Positions 1 through 9,055 of a stretch of DNA of 64,000 nt are shown here, piece by piece. The DNA comes from an uncultured Prevotellaceae bacterium. Lineage in GTDB: Bacteria > Bacteroidota > Bacteroidia > Bacteroidales > Bacteroidaceae. Where the stretch lies: the NCBI GenBank assembly GCA_902782305.1, contig CACZMV010000009.1, positions 1 through 64,000 on the forward strand. The letters run 5' to 3'. The translations under genes and the position numbers were made by a program. The notes beneath the pieces are model-generated. The model ran no database searches, had not been told where the DNA came from, and saw only the letters and a program-made list of their open reading frames with translations. Every line of letters starts with the position of its first letter. Position 1 is the first letter of the stretch.

Positions 1-1
1 T

Positions 2-1030
2 TATTATCCTACCTTGTTCCCCCTTAAAGAAACGAACCGTCTTGATTGGAAGATGCTTGAAGCCCAAGCAGGCTTGAAGATTGCCGCCGACCTTGTGTCA
101 CGCGGTTCTACCATCCCCCGCAAGACCCGTGAAGCCATTGCCCGCATACAAGGTGACATCCCCAAGATTGTAATCGCCCGTGAGAAGAACGAGGACGAAT
201 TGACAGAGTATGACATCATGGTCGCTTTGTCATCCGACAACCCCGACTTGCGCGCGCTTGTCGAGTTTTGGGCAGAGGACACCAAGTTCTGTTGGGATGG
301 CGTTGCCGCCCGTCTTGAATGGATTGCCTTGAAAGAAATTTCACTTGGCAAGGTGACTTTCACCACATCCAACAACGCGGCAATCGTGAGTGAGTACAAT
401 GTCGATTATCTGATTCCATCGGATAACAAAATCGGCGTTGCAACATCGTATTCATCCGGCACATCCGGCAAGCCATTGTCGGTTGATTTCCCCGCCGCCT
501 TGAAGAAAGGCAAACAGTTGTACGGCGCGAAGTACAAGTTCGCGTTTATGAACCTTGACACATTCGGCAAACTTGCCATGCAGGAAGAAGTTGTCAAGCG
601 TTGTGCAACCGTTGTGGAGAACATCACAAGTGCGCAGGATGTCCCAAGCCTTGAAGCCGTGAACGCTTATCTTACCAAGAAGAAAGAGACGTTCAAGGGC
701 TTGCAGATTGTCATCATCGACCAAGACATCACCATCGAACTTGCTGACGGTTCACGTCAGACGGGCAACCCATTCGAGGATGATGTGATTCTGTTCAGCG
801 AATCGAAAGTCCTTGGCAACACATGGTGGAAGAAACCCATTGATGCCAAGAAGATGCCCGGTTCGGTGGCTGAAAAGGTCATGCACGGACACACGCTTGT
901 CAAGAAGTTCAGCAATGAAGAACCCGTCCAAGAGGTTACGCAGGGCATTGCAAACGCATTCCCCGCATGGAATCTTGCCGGACGTTCCGTTCTCATGCAG
1001 ACGAACGCGACATCTTGGAACAAGAACTAA
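2..1030 (+). CDS. Phage major capsid protein (5' end outside the window)
   Basis: Main shell protein of the prophage head. The frame is open to the left edge (codons from position 2 read on without a stop), so the true start is upstream; the TTG at 14 is only an internal codon. The visible 338 residues begin with a TLFP-like segment and a long charged helix, then an alpha/beta body and a C-terminal strand-rich part (SVLMQTNAT near the end). This resembles the lambda gpE-like capsid family found in Bacteroidales phages, a judgement from residue pattern and position. It is followed by a strong hairpin and then by head-completion genes, which supports a capsid role. Confidence 0.8.
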   Translation, partial: YYPTLFPLKETNRLDWKMLEAQAGLKIAADLVSRGSTIPRKTREAIARIQGDIPKIVIAREKNEDELTEYDIMVALSSDNPDLRALVEFWAEDTKFCWDGVAARLEWIALKEISLGKVTFTTSNNAAIVSEYNVDYLIPSDNKIGVATSYSSGTSGKPLSVDFPAALKKGKQLYGAKYKFAFMNLDTFGKLAMQEEVVKRCATVVENITSAQDVPSLEAVNAYLTKKKETFKGLQIVIIDQDITIELADGSRQTGNPFEDDVILFSESKVLGNTWWKKPIDAKKMPGSVAEKVMHGHTLVKKFSNEEPVQEVTQGIANAFPAWNLAGRSVLMQTNATSWNKN

Positions 1031-1032
1031 TC

Positions 1033-1084
1033 GGCGGGCGGCGCGTGGAGTTGACAGCCCATGCAATGCCGCCCCGCCCCTTTT
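1033..1084 (+). terminator. Hairpin after the capsid gene, probable (partial) terminator
   Basis: A GC-rich arm at 1033-1042 (GGCGGGCGGC) pairs with 1068-1078 with a single bulged C, and is followed by CCTTTT at 1079-1084. It lies directly after the capsid stop codon. It may end or reduce transcription after the most abundant product, or protect the capsid mRNA 3' end. Confidence 0.6.
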
Positions 1085-1096
1085 CCCGATAACGAT

Positions 1097-1411
1097 ATGA
1101 CGAACAAACAATACTTGGAAAAAGCCTTGAACGGCTTGAACATTTCGGAATCCGACATTGATATTATCTTGTTGAAAGCCGGAATCGAAGCCGACAACGA
1201 AGTTCAGATTGAACGATGCGACAATGCGGTTTACAATCGCATGTCTATCGTGCTGAAAGGGACAACGCAGAATGTGACAGAGGGCGGATATTCCGTTTCA
1301 TGGAACATGGATGCGGTCAAATTGTTCTACAATGCTTTATGCAATGAACTTGGCAAAGAAAATGTGTTGTTTTCCCGTCCGAAAATCCGTAACAAGTCAA
1401 ACATTTGGTAA
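1097..1411 (+). CDS. Small head-tail joining protein (putative)
   Basis: Predicted protein of 104 residues. The ATG at 1097 is chosen because the longer frame from 1061 runs back into the hairpin after the capsid gene. It is predicted alpha/beta, with an N-terminal helical part and a C-terminal segment ending in KSNIW. Size, lack of membrane segments and position just after the capsid fit a gp6-like head-tail connector or head-completion protein. I recognise no diagnostic motif, so the role rests on synteny. The next gene starts two bases after its stop. Confidence 0.6.
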   Translation: MTNKQYLEKALNGLNISESDIDIILLKAGIEADNEVQIERCDNAVYNRMSIVLKGTTQNVTEGGYSVSWNMDAVKLFYNALCNELGKENVLFSRPKIRNKSNIW

Positions 1412-1413
1412 TA

Positions 1414-1746
1414 ATGGCATCCGTGAAGCAATATCCGCATTTCCTTTTCCTTGTAACGCCCGGCGAGACCGTGCGCAATGAAGATGGTGACTTTGTGGCC
1501 GGGACACCGACCAACACGTTACTTTCTAAATGCAGGGAAGAAACGGACGGGCGCGGGACTGAAATACAAGTCGGCGGCATCGCCCACAAGGTGACATCGT
1601 TGATTCAGTTGCCGAAATCATGCCCGGACGTTGCACTTGGCGCAAATGTAGTTGTCGCCAATGATGCGGAATGTTCCGATGTCAGAATCACCGGGTGTTG
1701 CTTGAACTTCAAGCGTGACCAACTTCATGCGCGTCTATGGCTATAA
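1414..1746 (+). CDS. Head-closure / head-tail joining protein (putative)
   Basis: About 110 residues. The ATG at 1414 (MASVKQYPHFLF) sits just after the stop of the preceding gene and is preferred to the TTG at 1405. The product is beta-rich, with repeated short strands (VTPGETV, AHKVTS, ANVVVAND) and several cysteines, like small beta-barrel stopper proteins that follow the connector in siphoviruses. It overlaps the next start by ten bases, showing translational coupling. No enzymatic motif is visible. Confidence 0.58.
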   Translation: MASVKQYPHFLFLVTPGETVRNEDGDFVAGTPTNTLLSKCREETDGRGTEIQVGGIAHKVTSLIQLPKSCPDVALGANVVVANDAECSDVRITGCCLNFKRDQLHARLWL

Positions 1747-2201
1747 CACCGAACTTCACACGCAATGATGTCAAGAAGCGTTGCGATGCTTTCCTTGATG
1801 CAATCAAAAAGGCGCAAGTCAAACGCTTGCAAATGCTTGGTGAAATGTGTGTGAAACATGCGCGTGAAGTCCCGCCGGAAATCGGTTTCCATGACCAAAC
1901 GGGCAACTTGCGTTCATCTATCGGATATGCGGTCTTTGTTGATGGCGTTGCCGTTCATTCGGCATACGAACAGACATTGAACGGGTCAACCGGGGTCAAA
2001 GCCGGACAAGCCCTTGCGGAAAAGGTGGGACACGAAACAACGGGCATTTGCCTTGTCGTGACCGCCGGAATGAATTACGCGGTTCATGTCGAATCCAAAG
2101 GCCGGGACGTTATTACATCCGCCGAACAATTGGCGAAAAGGGAATTGCCGATAATGCTTGACAGACTGATAAACAACATCAAACGAGCCGCAGAAGAATG
2201 A
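1737..2201 (+). CDS. HK97 gp10-like tail-completion / neck protein
   Basis: 154 residues. The order is an N-terminal basic helix (about 8-45), then RSSIGYAVFVDG, a variable loop and AGMNYAVHVESKGRDVI, ending in a helical tail. The pattern 'tGnLr-S-I ... Y-v-E-kG' is typical of the HK97-gp10 family, which closes the tail end facing the capsid. Its place between head-closure and tail-terminator genes agrees. The next gene overlaps by four bases (ATGA). Confidence 0.72.
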   Translation: MAITPNFTRNDVKKRCDAFLDAIKKAQVKRLQMLGEMCVKHAREVPPEIGFHDQTGNLRSSIGYAVFVDGVAVHSAYEQTLNGSTGVKAGQALAEKVGHETTGICLVVTAGMNYAVHVESKGRDVITSAEQLAKRELPIMLDRLINNIKRAAEE

Positions 2202-2611
2202 AAACATCGTTCGACATAAATACGATTGTGTTCCGCATCTTGAACGTGCAGACGGTCAAGAATGCGATTTCGGGTGACATCTACAAAGGGGATGACCGCC
2301 CGGATGATTCAATGGATGAAGATATTACCATCAACACCATTTCATTGACGCAAGACTTCTTGCCGCAAATTGCGACAAGCAATGTGAACGTGTATGTCGC
2401 CGACAAGCCCAAGACCATCAAGGGCAAGTCAATGTTGAAAGCGGATTCGGTTCGTCTGAAAGCCATCACGGGCGTTGTTTTATCAGTCTTGCGGGCTGCA
2501 AAAGTTCCGGGATTGCTTTTCAAGGTTGAAGCGCAATCCGAGTTGTCCGAGACAAACGTGAAGCAACATTTCGTGAACATCCGCCTTTCGTGGAATATAC
2601 AAAGTGAGTAA
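2198..2611 (+). CDS. Tail terminator / tail-completion protein (putative)
   Basis: 137 residues, start codon overlapping the previous stop. It begins with a helix and a short 'SGDIYKGDDRP' element that in several phage tail-completion proteins precedes the beta sheet, then alternating strands and one long helix (KADSVRLKAITGVVLSVL), and ends with strands. This is the layout expected of a gpU-like tail terminator, the protein that caps the tail tube. The call rests on size, layout and position before the tail tube gene. Confidence 0.6.
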   Translation: MKTSFDINTIVFRILNVQTVKNAISGDIYKGDDRPDDSMDEDITINTISLTQDFLPQIATSNVNVYVADKPKTIKGKSMLKADSVRLKAITGVVLSVLRAAKVPGLLFKVEAQSELSETNVKQHFVNIRLSWNIQSE

Positions 2612-2633
2612 TAACAATTAAAAATTGAATATT

Positions 2634-3173
2634 ATGCCACAATCAACATCAACAACCATCACCCTTGGTCTTTGTCAGATTCTTGTTGCCGCCGCAAGTG
2701 CAGCCGGAACAATGCCCGCAAAGTCAGCAATGACAAAAATCGGCAAGACCTATAAGGACACGGCGAACATCAACCAAGATGCCGCCGATGTGACAGAACA
2801 CTTTGAGGAGGGCAAAGCCGCCCCCGAAGTGCGCAAGAAGCAGAAGAAAGTGCCAAAGGTTACTTTCTCGCTTATGAACCCCGACCCAACAATGCTTGCC
2901 GCCTATATTGGTGGTAGCGTTGACAGCACAACCGGGGAATGGAAGTTTGACGGCGATGAAACGGTTGACAACAAGGCAATTTACATCGAGACCGAACAAG
3001 GTCTTGACTTTGCCATTCCTAACGGCGACATCGAAGCCGTTGTCAATGGCGCATTGTCGGCATCCGGCATTGTCCTTGTTGACTTCACCGTCACACCTTG
3101 CGCCGTTACAACGGGCAAGGCCATCCGTGCCATTCCAAAGGTTGCGTCCACAAGTGGAACGGGAACACCTTAA
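2634..3173 (+). CDS. Major tail tube protein
   Basis: 179 residues from the ATG at 2634 (MPQSTSTTITLG); a TTG nine bases earlier is not needed. The product is beta-rich, with a KIGKTYKDTANINQD segment and a C-terminal domain rich in small residues (TVTPCAVTTGKAIRAIP), as in tail tube subunits that stack into hexameric rings. It is followed, like the capsid gene, by a stable hairpin, consistent with high-level expression. The next genes are the tail chaperone and tape measure, the usual neighbours. Confidence 0.72.
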   Translation: MPQSTSTTITLGLCQILVAAASAAGTMPAKSAMTKIGKTYKDTANINQDAADVTEHFEEGKAAPEVRKKQKKVPKVTFSLMNPDPTMLAAYIGGSVDSTTGEWKFDGDETVDNKAIYIETEQGLDFAIPNGDIEAVVNGALSASGIVLVDFTVTPCAVTTGKAIRAIPKVASTSGTGTP

Positions 3174-3203
3174 CCGTCCAACGGTGAACATGTAACAAAT
3201 CAG

Positions 3204-3244
3204 AGAACGCCCCCAAGCCGCATAACGGATTTGCGGGGCGTTCT
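3204..3244 (+). terminator. Hairpin after the tail tube gene
   Basis: A perfect 10-bp inverted repeat (AGAACGCCCC at 3204-3213 with GGGGCGTTCT at 3235-3244) encloses a weaker inner stem (CCG/CGG). Only a short T-poor tail follows, so it may be a partial terminator or an mRNA-stabilising hairpin. Confidence 0.55.
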
Positions 3245-3263
3245 TCAATAAAAGGAAAGAAGC

Positions 3264-3845
3264 ATGAAAGAAGAAAACGAGAACATCACCAAACTTGAAC
3301 AAGAACGTGACCAATTGAACGAAATGGTGAACAAGGGCATCGGCTTTGAAGTCAAGGACTTCGATGTCATTGAAAAGCCAATGTTTTTCGGTTTGGTCAA
3401 GAAACGTAAACTTGTCCCGGTTGTCCGCAAGTTCAAGATTGAAGAACCGACCCTTGGAACGCTTGACCGCCTTTCATGTGAATGGATTGAATTTGCGCTT
3501 GACGAAGAACGATTGCAATCTGATGACGGCATGAAAGAAGCGCGAACGATGGTGAATCACCATGCGAAGCGTTGCGCGAAAGTCATTGCCCTTGCAGTTC
3601 TTGGCGAAGATTACTTGATTCCGACACCGGGGCGGAACGGCTTTGTCAAGTACGTTGAAGATTCCAAACGCCTTGACAAGTTGACATCCTTGTTCGCAAG
3701 GAACATCAAGCCATCGAAGTTGTACCAACTTTATACGTTGGTGAACCTAATGTGCAATCTTGGGGATTTTTTGAACTCTATTCGATTGATGTCAACCGAC
3801 CGAACATCCATGCCGGTTCGGATAGAGGAAAACAACGGGGTCTAA
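3264..3845 (+). CDS. Tail assembly chaperone (gpG-like short form)
   Basis: 193 residues: an N-terminal charged coiled coil (KLEQERDQLNEM), a beta-like middle, and helical segments ending near NLMCNLGDFLNS. It lies directly before the tape measure gene, where tail chaperones occur in siphoviruses. Such genes often make a second, longer product by -1 ribosomal frameshifting. Here T TTT TTG at 3767-3773 lies in the zero frame, and the -1 frame stays open to 4051, two bases before the tape measure start. Shifted translation would give about 262 residues. The zero-frame product continues past the site to a stop at 3845. Confidence 0.8.
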   Translation: MKEENENITKLEQERDQLNEMVNKGIGFEVKDFDVIEKPMFFGLVKKRKLVPVVRKFKIEEPTLGTLDRLSCEWIEFALDEERLQSDDGMKEARTMVNHHAKRCAKVIALAVLGEDYLIPTPGRNGFVKYVEDSKRLDKLTSLFARNIKPSKLYQLYTLVNLMCNLGDFLNSIRLMSTDRTSMPVRIEENNGV

Positions 3846-4051
3846 ATAGTCCATTCGGTCGCCGGGGTGCAATCTGTGAACATTTCGGTTGGACTTATGA
3901 CTACCTATTGCACGGCATCGGATGGCCAACGGTGCAAAAGATGATGATTGACGCGCCATCGTTCGACATTGAAGATGATAGTCACGAAGTCATTGAATTG
4001 TCCGAAAGCAACGAACAACAGATATTGAACTATGTAAATAGCATGATGTAA
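3752..4051 (+). CDS. -1 frame extension of the tail chaperone (gpGT-like)
   Basis: This frame overlaps the chaperone gene by 94 bases and has only a GTG at 3752 as a possible start, so independent initiation is unlikely. Read as the continuation after the slippery site, it adds about 92 residues (FELYSIDVNRPN ... NYVNSMM), with a conserved-looking 'FGWTYDYLLHGIGWPTVQKMM' type segment seen in phage tail chaperone C-termini. It should bind the tape measure protein during tail assembly. It stops at 4051, next to the tape measure ATG at 4053. Confidence 0.72.
   Translation: MQSWGFFELYSIDVNRPNIHAGSDRGKQRGLNSPFGRRGAICEHFGWTYDYLLHGIGWPTVQKMMIDAPSFDIEDDSHEVIELSESNEQQILNYVNSMM
3767..3773 (+). promoter_or_regulatory. 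-1 frameshift slippery heptamer T TTT TTG
   Basis: Zero-frame codons are GAT TTT TTG at 3765-3773, so the heptamer fits X XXY YYZ exactly. A slip moves translation into the open frame ending at 4051. It is the only run of six T in the overlap. Confidence 0.72.
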
Positions 4052-4052
4052 T

Positions 4053-7000
4053 ATGGCAGATATTGACAACGGCGCATTGTCGTTCAAATCAGAACTTGAC
4101 AATTCGCAATTAGACGGGGCGGTTGAAGAAACCTTGCGGCGTGTGCAAGGCTTGACAGATGCGACCGTGAACGGCGGCAAGAAGATGGATGAAGCGTTCA
4201 GTCTTACGGCGCAATCCATCCGTGACAAGATAGGCGAAATCGGCGCGGCGTGTGAATCGCACGAACAAGCCATTGCCGACCTTGAAGCCAAGTATCAAGA
4301 ACTTGGCCGCAAGGCAAGTGAAGCGTTTGCAGCCGGGCGCGATGAAGAATATCGCAAAATTGAAGAACAAAAGACGGCGGTTCAAGGTGAAATTGAAGTC
4401 CGCCATCGCCTTTTGCGTGAATTGCGTGATTGTTCCGATGCCCTTGAAGAACAAGCGTGCAAGATGGAAGAACACGCCCAAAAGGTCAAGGAGAACGCCG
4501 AAAACGCCCAATCCATGCGTTCCCGCATCAAGGAACTAAAAGAAGAAATGATGCAAATGGTTGACCAAGGCATTGACAAGCAAAGTGAAGCATACCAACG
4601 CCTTGAAGATGAACTTGGCCGACTTCAAGACATACAACAAGACGTTGCACAACAAGGAAAGATTCTTGCGAATGACCAAGCACAATTCCAAGGCATCATT
4701 TCGGGTCTTTCCGGCATTGCGGGCGGTTTTTCCGCCGCAACGGGTGCAATATCATTGTTTGCAGGGGAAAACGAAGATTTGCAAAGGATAATGACCAAGG
4801 TTCAATCGGTCATGGCAATCACCATCGGATTGCAACAAGTGTCCGAGACATTGAACAAGGATTCCGCGTTTTCCCTTACTACATTGCGCGGTCTTAAAGA
4901 ATGGTGGGCAAAGGTCGTTGCCGCCGCAACAACAGCAGAGACCGCCGAAACCGTTGCGTTAAAGGCCGATACAGCCGCCGCAACAGAAGATGCCGCCGCA
5001 ACAACGGCGAACACGGCGGCAACCGTTGCCAATACAGCCGCCAAAGAAGCGAACGCCGGGGCGCAAGCCGCAAGCACGGCGGGCGCAACAGCCAACACAA
5101 CGGCGCAAGTTGCTAACACGGCGGCGCAAACGGGACAAACAGCCGCCGCAACAGCCGGGGCGGTTGCAAACTTCACCCTTGCCGGGGCATTCCGGGCGGT
5201 TGGCGTTGCCATCAAGTCAATTCCCGTGTTCGGTTGGATTCTTGCGGGCATTTCCGCCCTTATCGGTCTTGTTGCCTTTTTTGTAAGCAAGGCGAATGAA
5301 GCCAAGAAAGCCGCCGAAGAATTTCGCAAGGCTGTTTCCGATTTGGCATACAAGCCCGTTGGCGCGGTCATGGAACTTTCAAATGCGTGGGAAAAATTGG
5401 GTGACAACCTTGAAGCCAAGCAAAAGTTCATCGAGGAAAACCAAAAGAAGTTTGATGAACTTGGTGTTTCCGTTCGCAACGTACATGATGCCGAAAATCT
5501 TCTTATCAAGAATAAGGATGCCTTTGTCAACGCACAAATCGCAAAGGCCAAGGCACTTGTCGTTTTGTCACAGACACAAGAAAAGGTCAAGAAGTTGTTG
5601 GAAGCAGAAGCCGAATATGAAGCAATGCCGGATAAGGTGACAACGGGCTATTTCACCGGGACGGCAACGGGCGGCATCCGCTACAACACCATCACGACCG
5701 ACAATGATGACAAAAAGGACAAGAAAAAGGAAATCGACAAGTTGAAAGCCGACATCAAGAAAGGATATGAAGAAGCCTATAATTACGAAACAGAGGGCGC
5801 GAAAATCTTGAAAGATGCCGGGGTCAAGGGTGCAAAGGAATATGCAGCCGGGACGGTTGGCGCAATCGAACAAGCCATTGCCCAAAAGCAAGAAGCGTTG
5901 AAAGGATTGAAGCCGGATTCCAAGGAATACAAAGATGCCGTCAAGGAGATTGCAGCCTTGCAAAAGAAGATTTCGACATCCACATCCGGCGGCGGTGGTG
6001 GTTCAACCGGGGATAAGAAAGACCCGTTCCTTGAAAAGTTGAAGAAATACAAAGAAGAATATGCCCGTTTCTTGAAGTGGGTCAATTCCGGGGATGAAAC
6101 CTTGGTCAAGGCGGCGCAAACGGAGTTCAAAGGACTTCTTGCAGAGGGTGCAACGTATCTTGACTATTTGAAGAACCAACGCGACAAGATTCTTGAAATC
6201 GGCGTTGACAAGCGAACCAAGGAACAGACGGCCAACTTGCGAAAGTTGAATGATGCCATTGCAGAGGAAACCAAACGAACCGTCCTTGATGCGTTCAATG
6301 AAGAACTTTCCTTGCAGTTGTCGAATGCGAAATCCGTTCTTGAAGTCCTTTCCATCATCGAGAAACGCCGCAAGGAGTTGGAAGATGATACATCCGGCCT
6401 TGGCAAAGAAAAGGGTGAAGCCCTTGACAAAGCCGAAAAAGAAGCCGTTGCCCGCCAAAAGCAGGAAACGGACGAACTTCTTGAACAATATGCCGGGTAT
6501 CTTGACCGCAAAATCAAGTTGGAAATGAAGTACAACGATGATTTGAAGTTGTTGCAAATGCGCCGTGCAGAAGCAACGACCGATGCCGAACGCGCATCCA
6601 TTGACGCGGCAATTTCCAACAGAACGGCGCAATACAACCGTGACATGCAGAGTTCCGGGGATGCTGATTATGACGCAATGCGCCAACAATATCAATCCTA
6701 CCAAGACAAGGTTTCGGAAATCCGCAAGAAATATGAGGAACAACGCCGCATTGCAACGCTTCATGGCGACCAAGAAATGCTTGCGAAACTTGCCAAGGCC
6801 GAATCCGATGAATTGTCAAAACTTGCCAACGAGCAATTGACGGGTTCAATTGATTGGCAACGTCTGTTTGGCAACCTTGACGAACTATCGACAAAGACAA
6901 TTGATGGCCTTATCCAAAAGATAAACGCCAAGAAGATTGAATTTGGCGGTCAGTTCAACCCGGCGGACTTGCAAGCCATCAACGAGCAATTGGAAAAGGC

Positions 7001-8525
7001 ACGGCAAGAAGTTGAATCCCGCAACCCGTTCAAGGCACTTGGCAACGCCTTTGAACGCTTGAAAGAAACCTTGCGCAATAACAAGTTGCTTGAAAGCGAT
7101 GACCCGTTCGTGCAGGAACTTAAAAACAAGGAAAAGGAATACCAAGACTTTGCGAATTACGTCAATTCCGGCAACGCAACATTGGTCAAGGGTGCGGATG
7201 CGGCATTTGCCGACCTACTGAAAGACGGTTCGACATATCTTGACTATTTGCGCCGAAAGAAGCAGGAATTGCAGGGGAAAATCGACATGGGCATTGACAC
7301 GGGCAATTCGATGGCCATCCTTGATGCAGCCATCCAAAAGGCGGAATCCGGCAAGTCATCATCCGACTTGTTGCGTGAATCATTGAAAGACACCTTTTCG
7401 TCTGTTTCCGGGACTTTGGACTTGGTAGGTGGTGCGTTTGATTCCGTTGTCGGTTCATTGGATAAGTTCGGCGTGAAGATGGATGAAGAAACGCAACAGA
7501 TTCTTGGCGACATCGGCGGCATCCTTGATGGTGCAAGCCAATTGTCACAAGGTATTGCAACGGGAAACCCGCTTTCCATCGTTCAAGGTTCAATCGGCTT
7601 GTTGTCAAGCACGTTCGACTTATTCAATTCGCGTGACCGCAAGGCGCAAAAGTCCATCCAAAAGCACAAAGAGGACATCGAACGCCTTGAACGCGCATAC
7701 AAGCAACTTGAATGGCAAATCAACCGTGCCTTGGGTGGTGAAGTATATGCCAATCAGAAAGCCGCCATCCGCAATATGCAGCAACAACAAGCACACTTGC
7801 GCGGCATGATTGAAGATGAAAAGTCGAAGAAACACACCGATTGGGGCGACATTGAAAAGTATCAAGAACAGATTGCCGAACTTGACCGCAACATCCAAGA
7901 CATGCTTGATGAAATATCAAAAGACATCTTGCAGACAACGGCAAAGGATATGGCGAACGAACTTGGCAACGCCTTGGTTGAAGCATTCGGCAAGGGCGAA
8001 GATGCCGCCGAAGCGTTTGAAAAGACCGTCAACGAGGTTTTGAAGAATGCCGTCTTGAATCAGTTGAAAAAGCGTTTCTTGGAAAACCAATTGCAAGGCG
8101 CGCTTGACCAACTTGAAAAGTCAATGGGTTATTGGAATGGCGACAACTTCATCTTTGACGGTCTGACAGACTATGAAATCAACCAATTCAAATCGAGAGT
8201 GCAGGGAATCGCCAACACGTTCAATCAAGCGATGGGCGCATATTCCGACATTTTCAAGGATTTGGACTTGGGCGAAAAGGATGATGAATCATTGACGGGT
8301 GCGGTCAAGGGTGTCACAGAGGAAACCGCGTCATTGATTGGCGGTCAGATGAACGCAATTCGATTGAACCAAGTCGAGGTTGCCGGAATCCTACGTCAAC
8401 AACTTGCGGTGTTGAACGCCATTCAGCGAAACACATCATACAATTTCCATCTTGGCAAGTTGTCCCGGATTCTTGAAATCCTTGAATCCAACAATGGTGA
8501 TACAAATCGAGCAAACGGAATCTAA
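4053..8525 (+). CDS. Phage tape measure protein
   Basis: 1490 residues, the longest phage gene, as expected for the ruler that sets tail length. It starts two bases after the chaperone extension. It is mostly long charged coiled coils. A low-complexity Ala/Thr/Asn segment (about residues 285-375, with repeats like TAATVANTAAK) is followed by a hydrophobic stretch (about 385-415, IPVFGWILAGISALIGLVAF) that probably inserts in the host membrane during DNA entry. Two related modules occur at about 665-720 and 1025-1080, both with a 'KxYxxFxxxVNSG(D/N)xTLVKxA' pattern. No lytic transglycosylase or peptidase motif is evident. Confidence 0.93.
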   Translation: MADIDNGALSFKSELDNSQLDGAVEETLRRVQGLTDATVNGGKKMDEAFSLTAQSIRDKIGEIGAACESHEQAIADLEAKYQELGRKASEAFAAGRDEEYRKIEEQKTAVQGEIEVRHRLLRELRDCSDALEEQACKMEEHAQKVKENAENAQSMRSRIKELKEEMMQMVDQGIDKQSEAYQRLEDELGRLQDIQQDVAQQGKILANDQAQFQGIISGLSGIAGGFSAATGAISLFAGENEDLQRIMTKVQSVMAITIGLQQVSETLNKDSAFSLTTLRGLKEWWAKVVAAATTAETAETVALKADTAAATEDAAATTANTAATVANTAAKEANAGAQAASTAGATANTTAQVANTAAQTGQTAAATAGAVANFTLAGAFRAVGVAIKSIPVFGWILAGISALIGLVAFFVSKANEAKKAAEEFRKAVSDLAYKPVGAVMELSNAWEKLGDNLEAKQKFIEENQKKFDELGVSVRNVHDAENLLIKNKDAFVNAQIAKAKALVVLSQTQEKVKKLLEAEAEYEAMPDKVTTGYFTGTATGGIRYNTITTDNDDKKDKKKEIDKLKADIKKGYEEAYNYETEGAKILKDAGVKGAKEYAAGTVGAIEQAIAQKQEALKGLKPDSKEYKDAVKEIAALQKKISTSTSGGGGGSTGDKKDPFLEKLKKYKEEYARFLKWVNSGDETLVKAAQTEFKGLLAEGATYLDYLKNQRDKILEIGVDKRTKEQTANLRKLNDAIAEETKRTVLDAFNEELSLQLSNAKSVLEVLSIIEKRRKELEDDTSGLGKEKGEALDKAEKEAVARQKQETDELLEQYAGYLDRKIKLEMKYNDDLKLLQMRRAEATTDAERASIDAAISNRTAQYNRDMQSSGDADYDAMRQQYQSYQDKVSEIRKKYEEQRRIATLHGDQEMLAKLAKAESDELSKLANEQLTGSIDWQRLFGNLDELSTKTIDGLIQKINAKKIEFGGQFNPADLQAINEQLEKARQEVESRNPFKALGNAFERLKETLRNNKLLESDDPFVQELKNKEKEYQDFANYVNSGNATLVKGADAAFADLLKDGSTYLDYLRRKKQELQGKIDMGIDTGNSMAILDAAIQKAESGKSSSDLLRESLKDTFSSVSGTLDLVGGAFDSVVGSLDKFGVKMDEETQQILGDIGGILDGASQLSQGIATGNPLSIVQGSIGLLSSTFDLFNSRDRKAQKSIQKHKEDIERLERAYKQLEWQINRALGGEVYANQKAAIRNMQQQQAHLRGMIEDEKSKKHTDWGDIEKYQEQIAELDRNIQDMLDEISKDILQTTAKDMANELGNALVEAFGKGEDAAEAFEKTVNEVLKNAVLNQLKKRFLENQLQGALDQLEKSMGYWNGDNFIFDGLTDYEINQFKSRVQGIANTFNQAMGAYSDIFKDLDLGEKDDESLTGAVKGVTEETASLIGGQMNAIRLNQVEVAGILRQQLAVLNAIQRNTSYNFHLGKLSRILEILESNNGDTNRANGI

Positions 8526-8538
8526 AAAACATATCAAC

Positions 8539-9051
8539 ATGGAGAAATTCGCAAAGCAATTACAGAAAGAAGCGCAAGTTCTTGGCGCATGTTCGCCCGG
8601 CTTGCTTGACTTGAAGAATGTCGGCGACAACAAGCCCGCATTGGTTCAACTATATATGTCAAAACTTGAATTTTGTCTTGAACATGATTTCCCATCCAAC
8701 GAGTTCATCAAAGAACACGGAAAGGGCATCATGGAAAGTTTCGGGTTGTTCCTTGATGACAAAATCAACTTGACGAACTATCGCAAATGTGTTGCCCTTG
8801 GCAAGACATCCGGGAAAATAAATGTTTCATCCTATGGTGTTTCACAGATTTACGCAAAACACACATCGGATTTGGTCATCGAAGCATCGGACAATGCTTT
8901 CGTCATGGTCTATGTTTATGATGACGCGAAAGTCACCATCAATGCGCACGACCGGGCAAAAGTGCATGTAAACAAGTACGGCGGCAAGACAATCACCGCC
9001 AATGATGGGCAAGCGGTTGTCAAGGTTGTTGAAAAACAATTAAACAAATAA
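8539..9051 (+). CDS. Phage protein of unknown function between tape measure and distal tail genes
   Basis: 170 residues from the ATG at 8539; the frame extends further upstream but only over the tape measure 3' end. The N-terminal two thirds look helical. The C-terminal third has short repeated strands (VSSYGVSQIYAKH, LVIEASDNAFVMVYVYDDAKVTINAHDRAKVHV) resembling a small right-handed beta-helix. Similar proteins sit at this place in other Bacteroidales phages, but I cannot name a function. It has no signal peptide or membrane segment. Confidence 0.65.
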   Translation: MEKFAKQLQKEAQVLGACSPGLLDLKNVGDNKPALVQLYMSKLEFCLEHDFPSNEFIKEHGKGIMESFGLFLDDKINLTNYRKCVALGKTSGKINVSSYGVSQIYAKHTSDLVIEASDNAFVMVYVYDDAKVTINAHDRAKVHVNKYGGKTITANDGQAVVKVVEKQLNK

Positions 9052-9055
9052 AGAT

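Noticed and set aside
4802-5590. 262-codon antisense frame in the tape measure gene, rich in Ala and Val
   Set aside because: Shadow of the GC-biased Ala/Thr repeat segment on the other strand; no start context or motifs.
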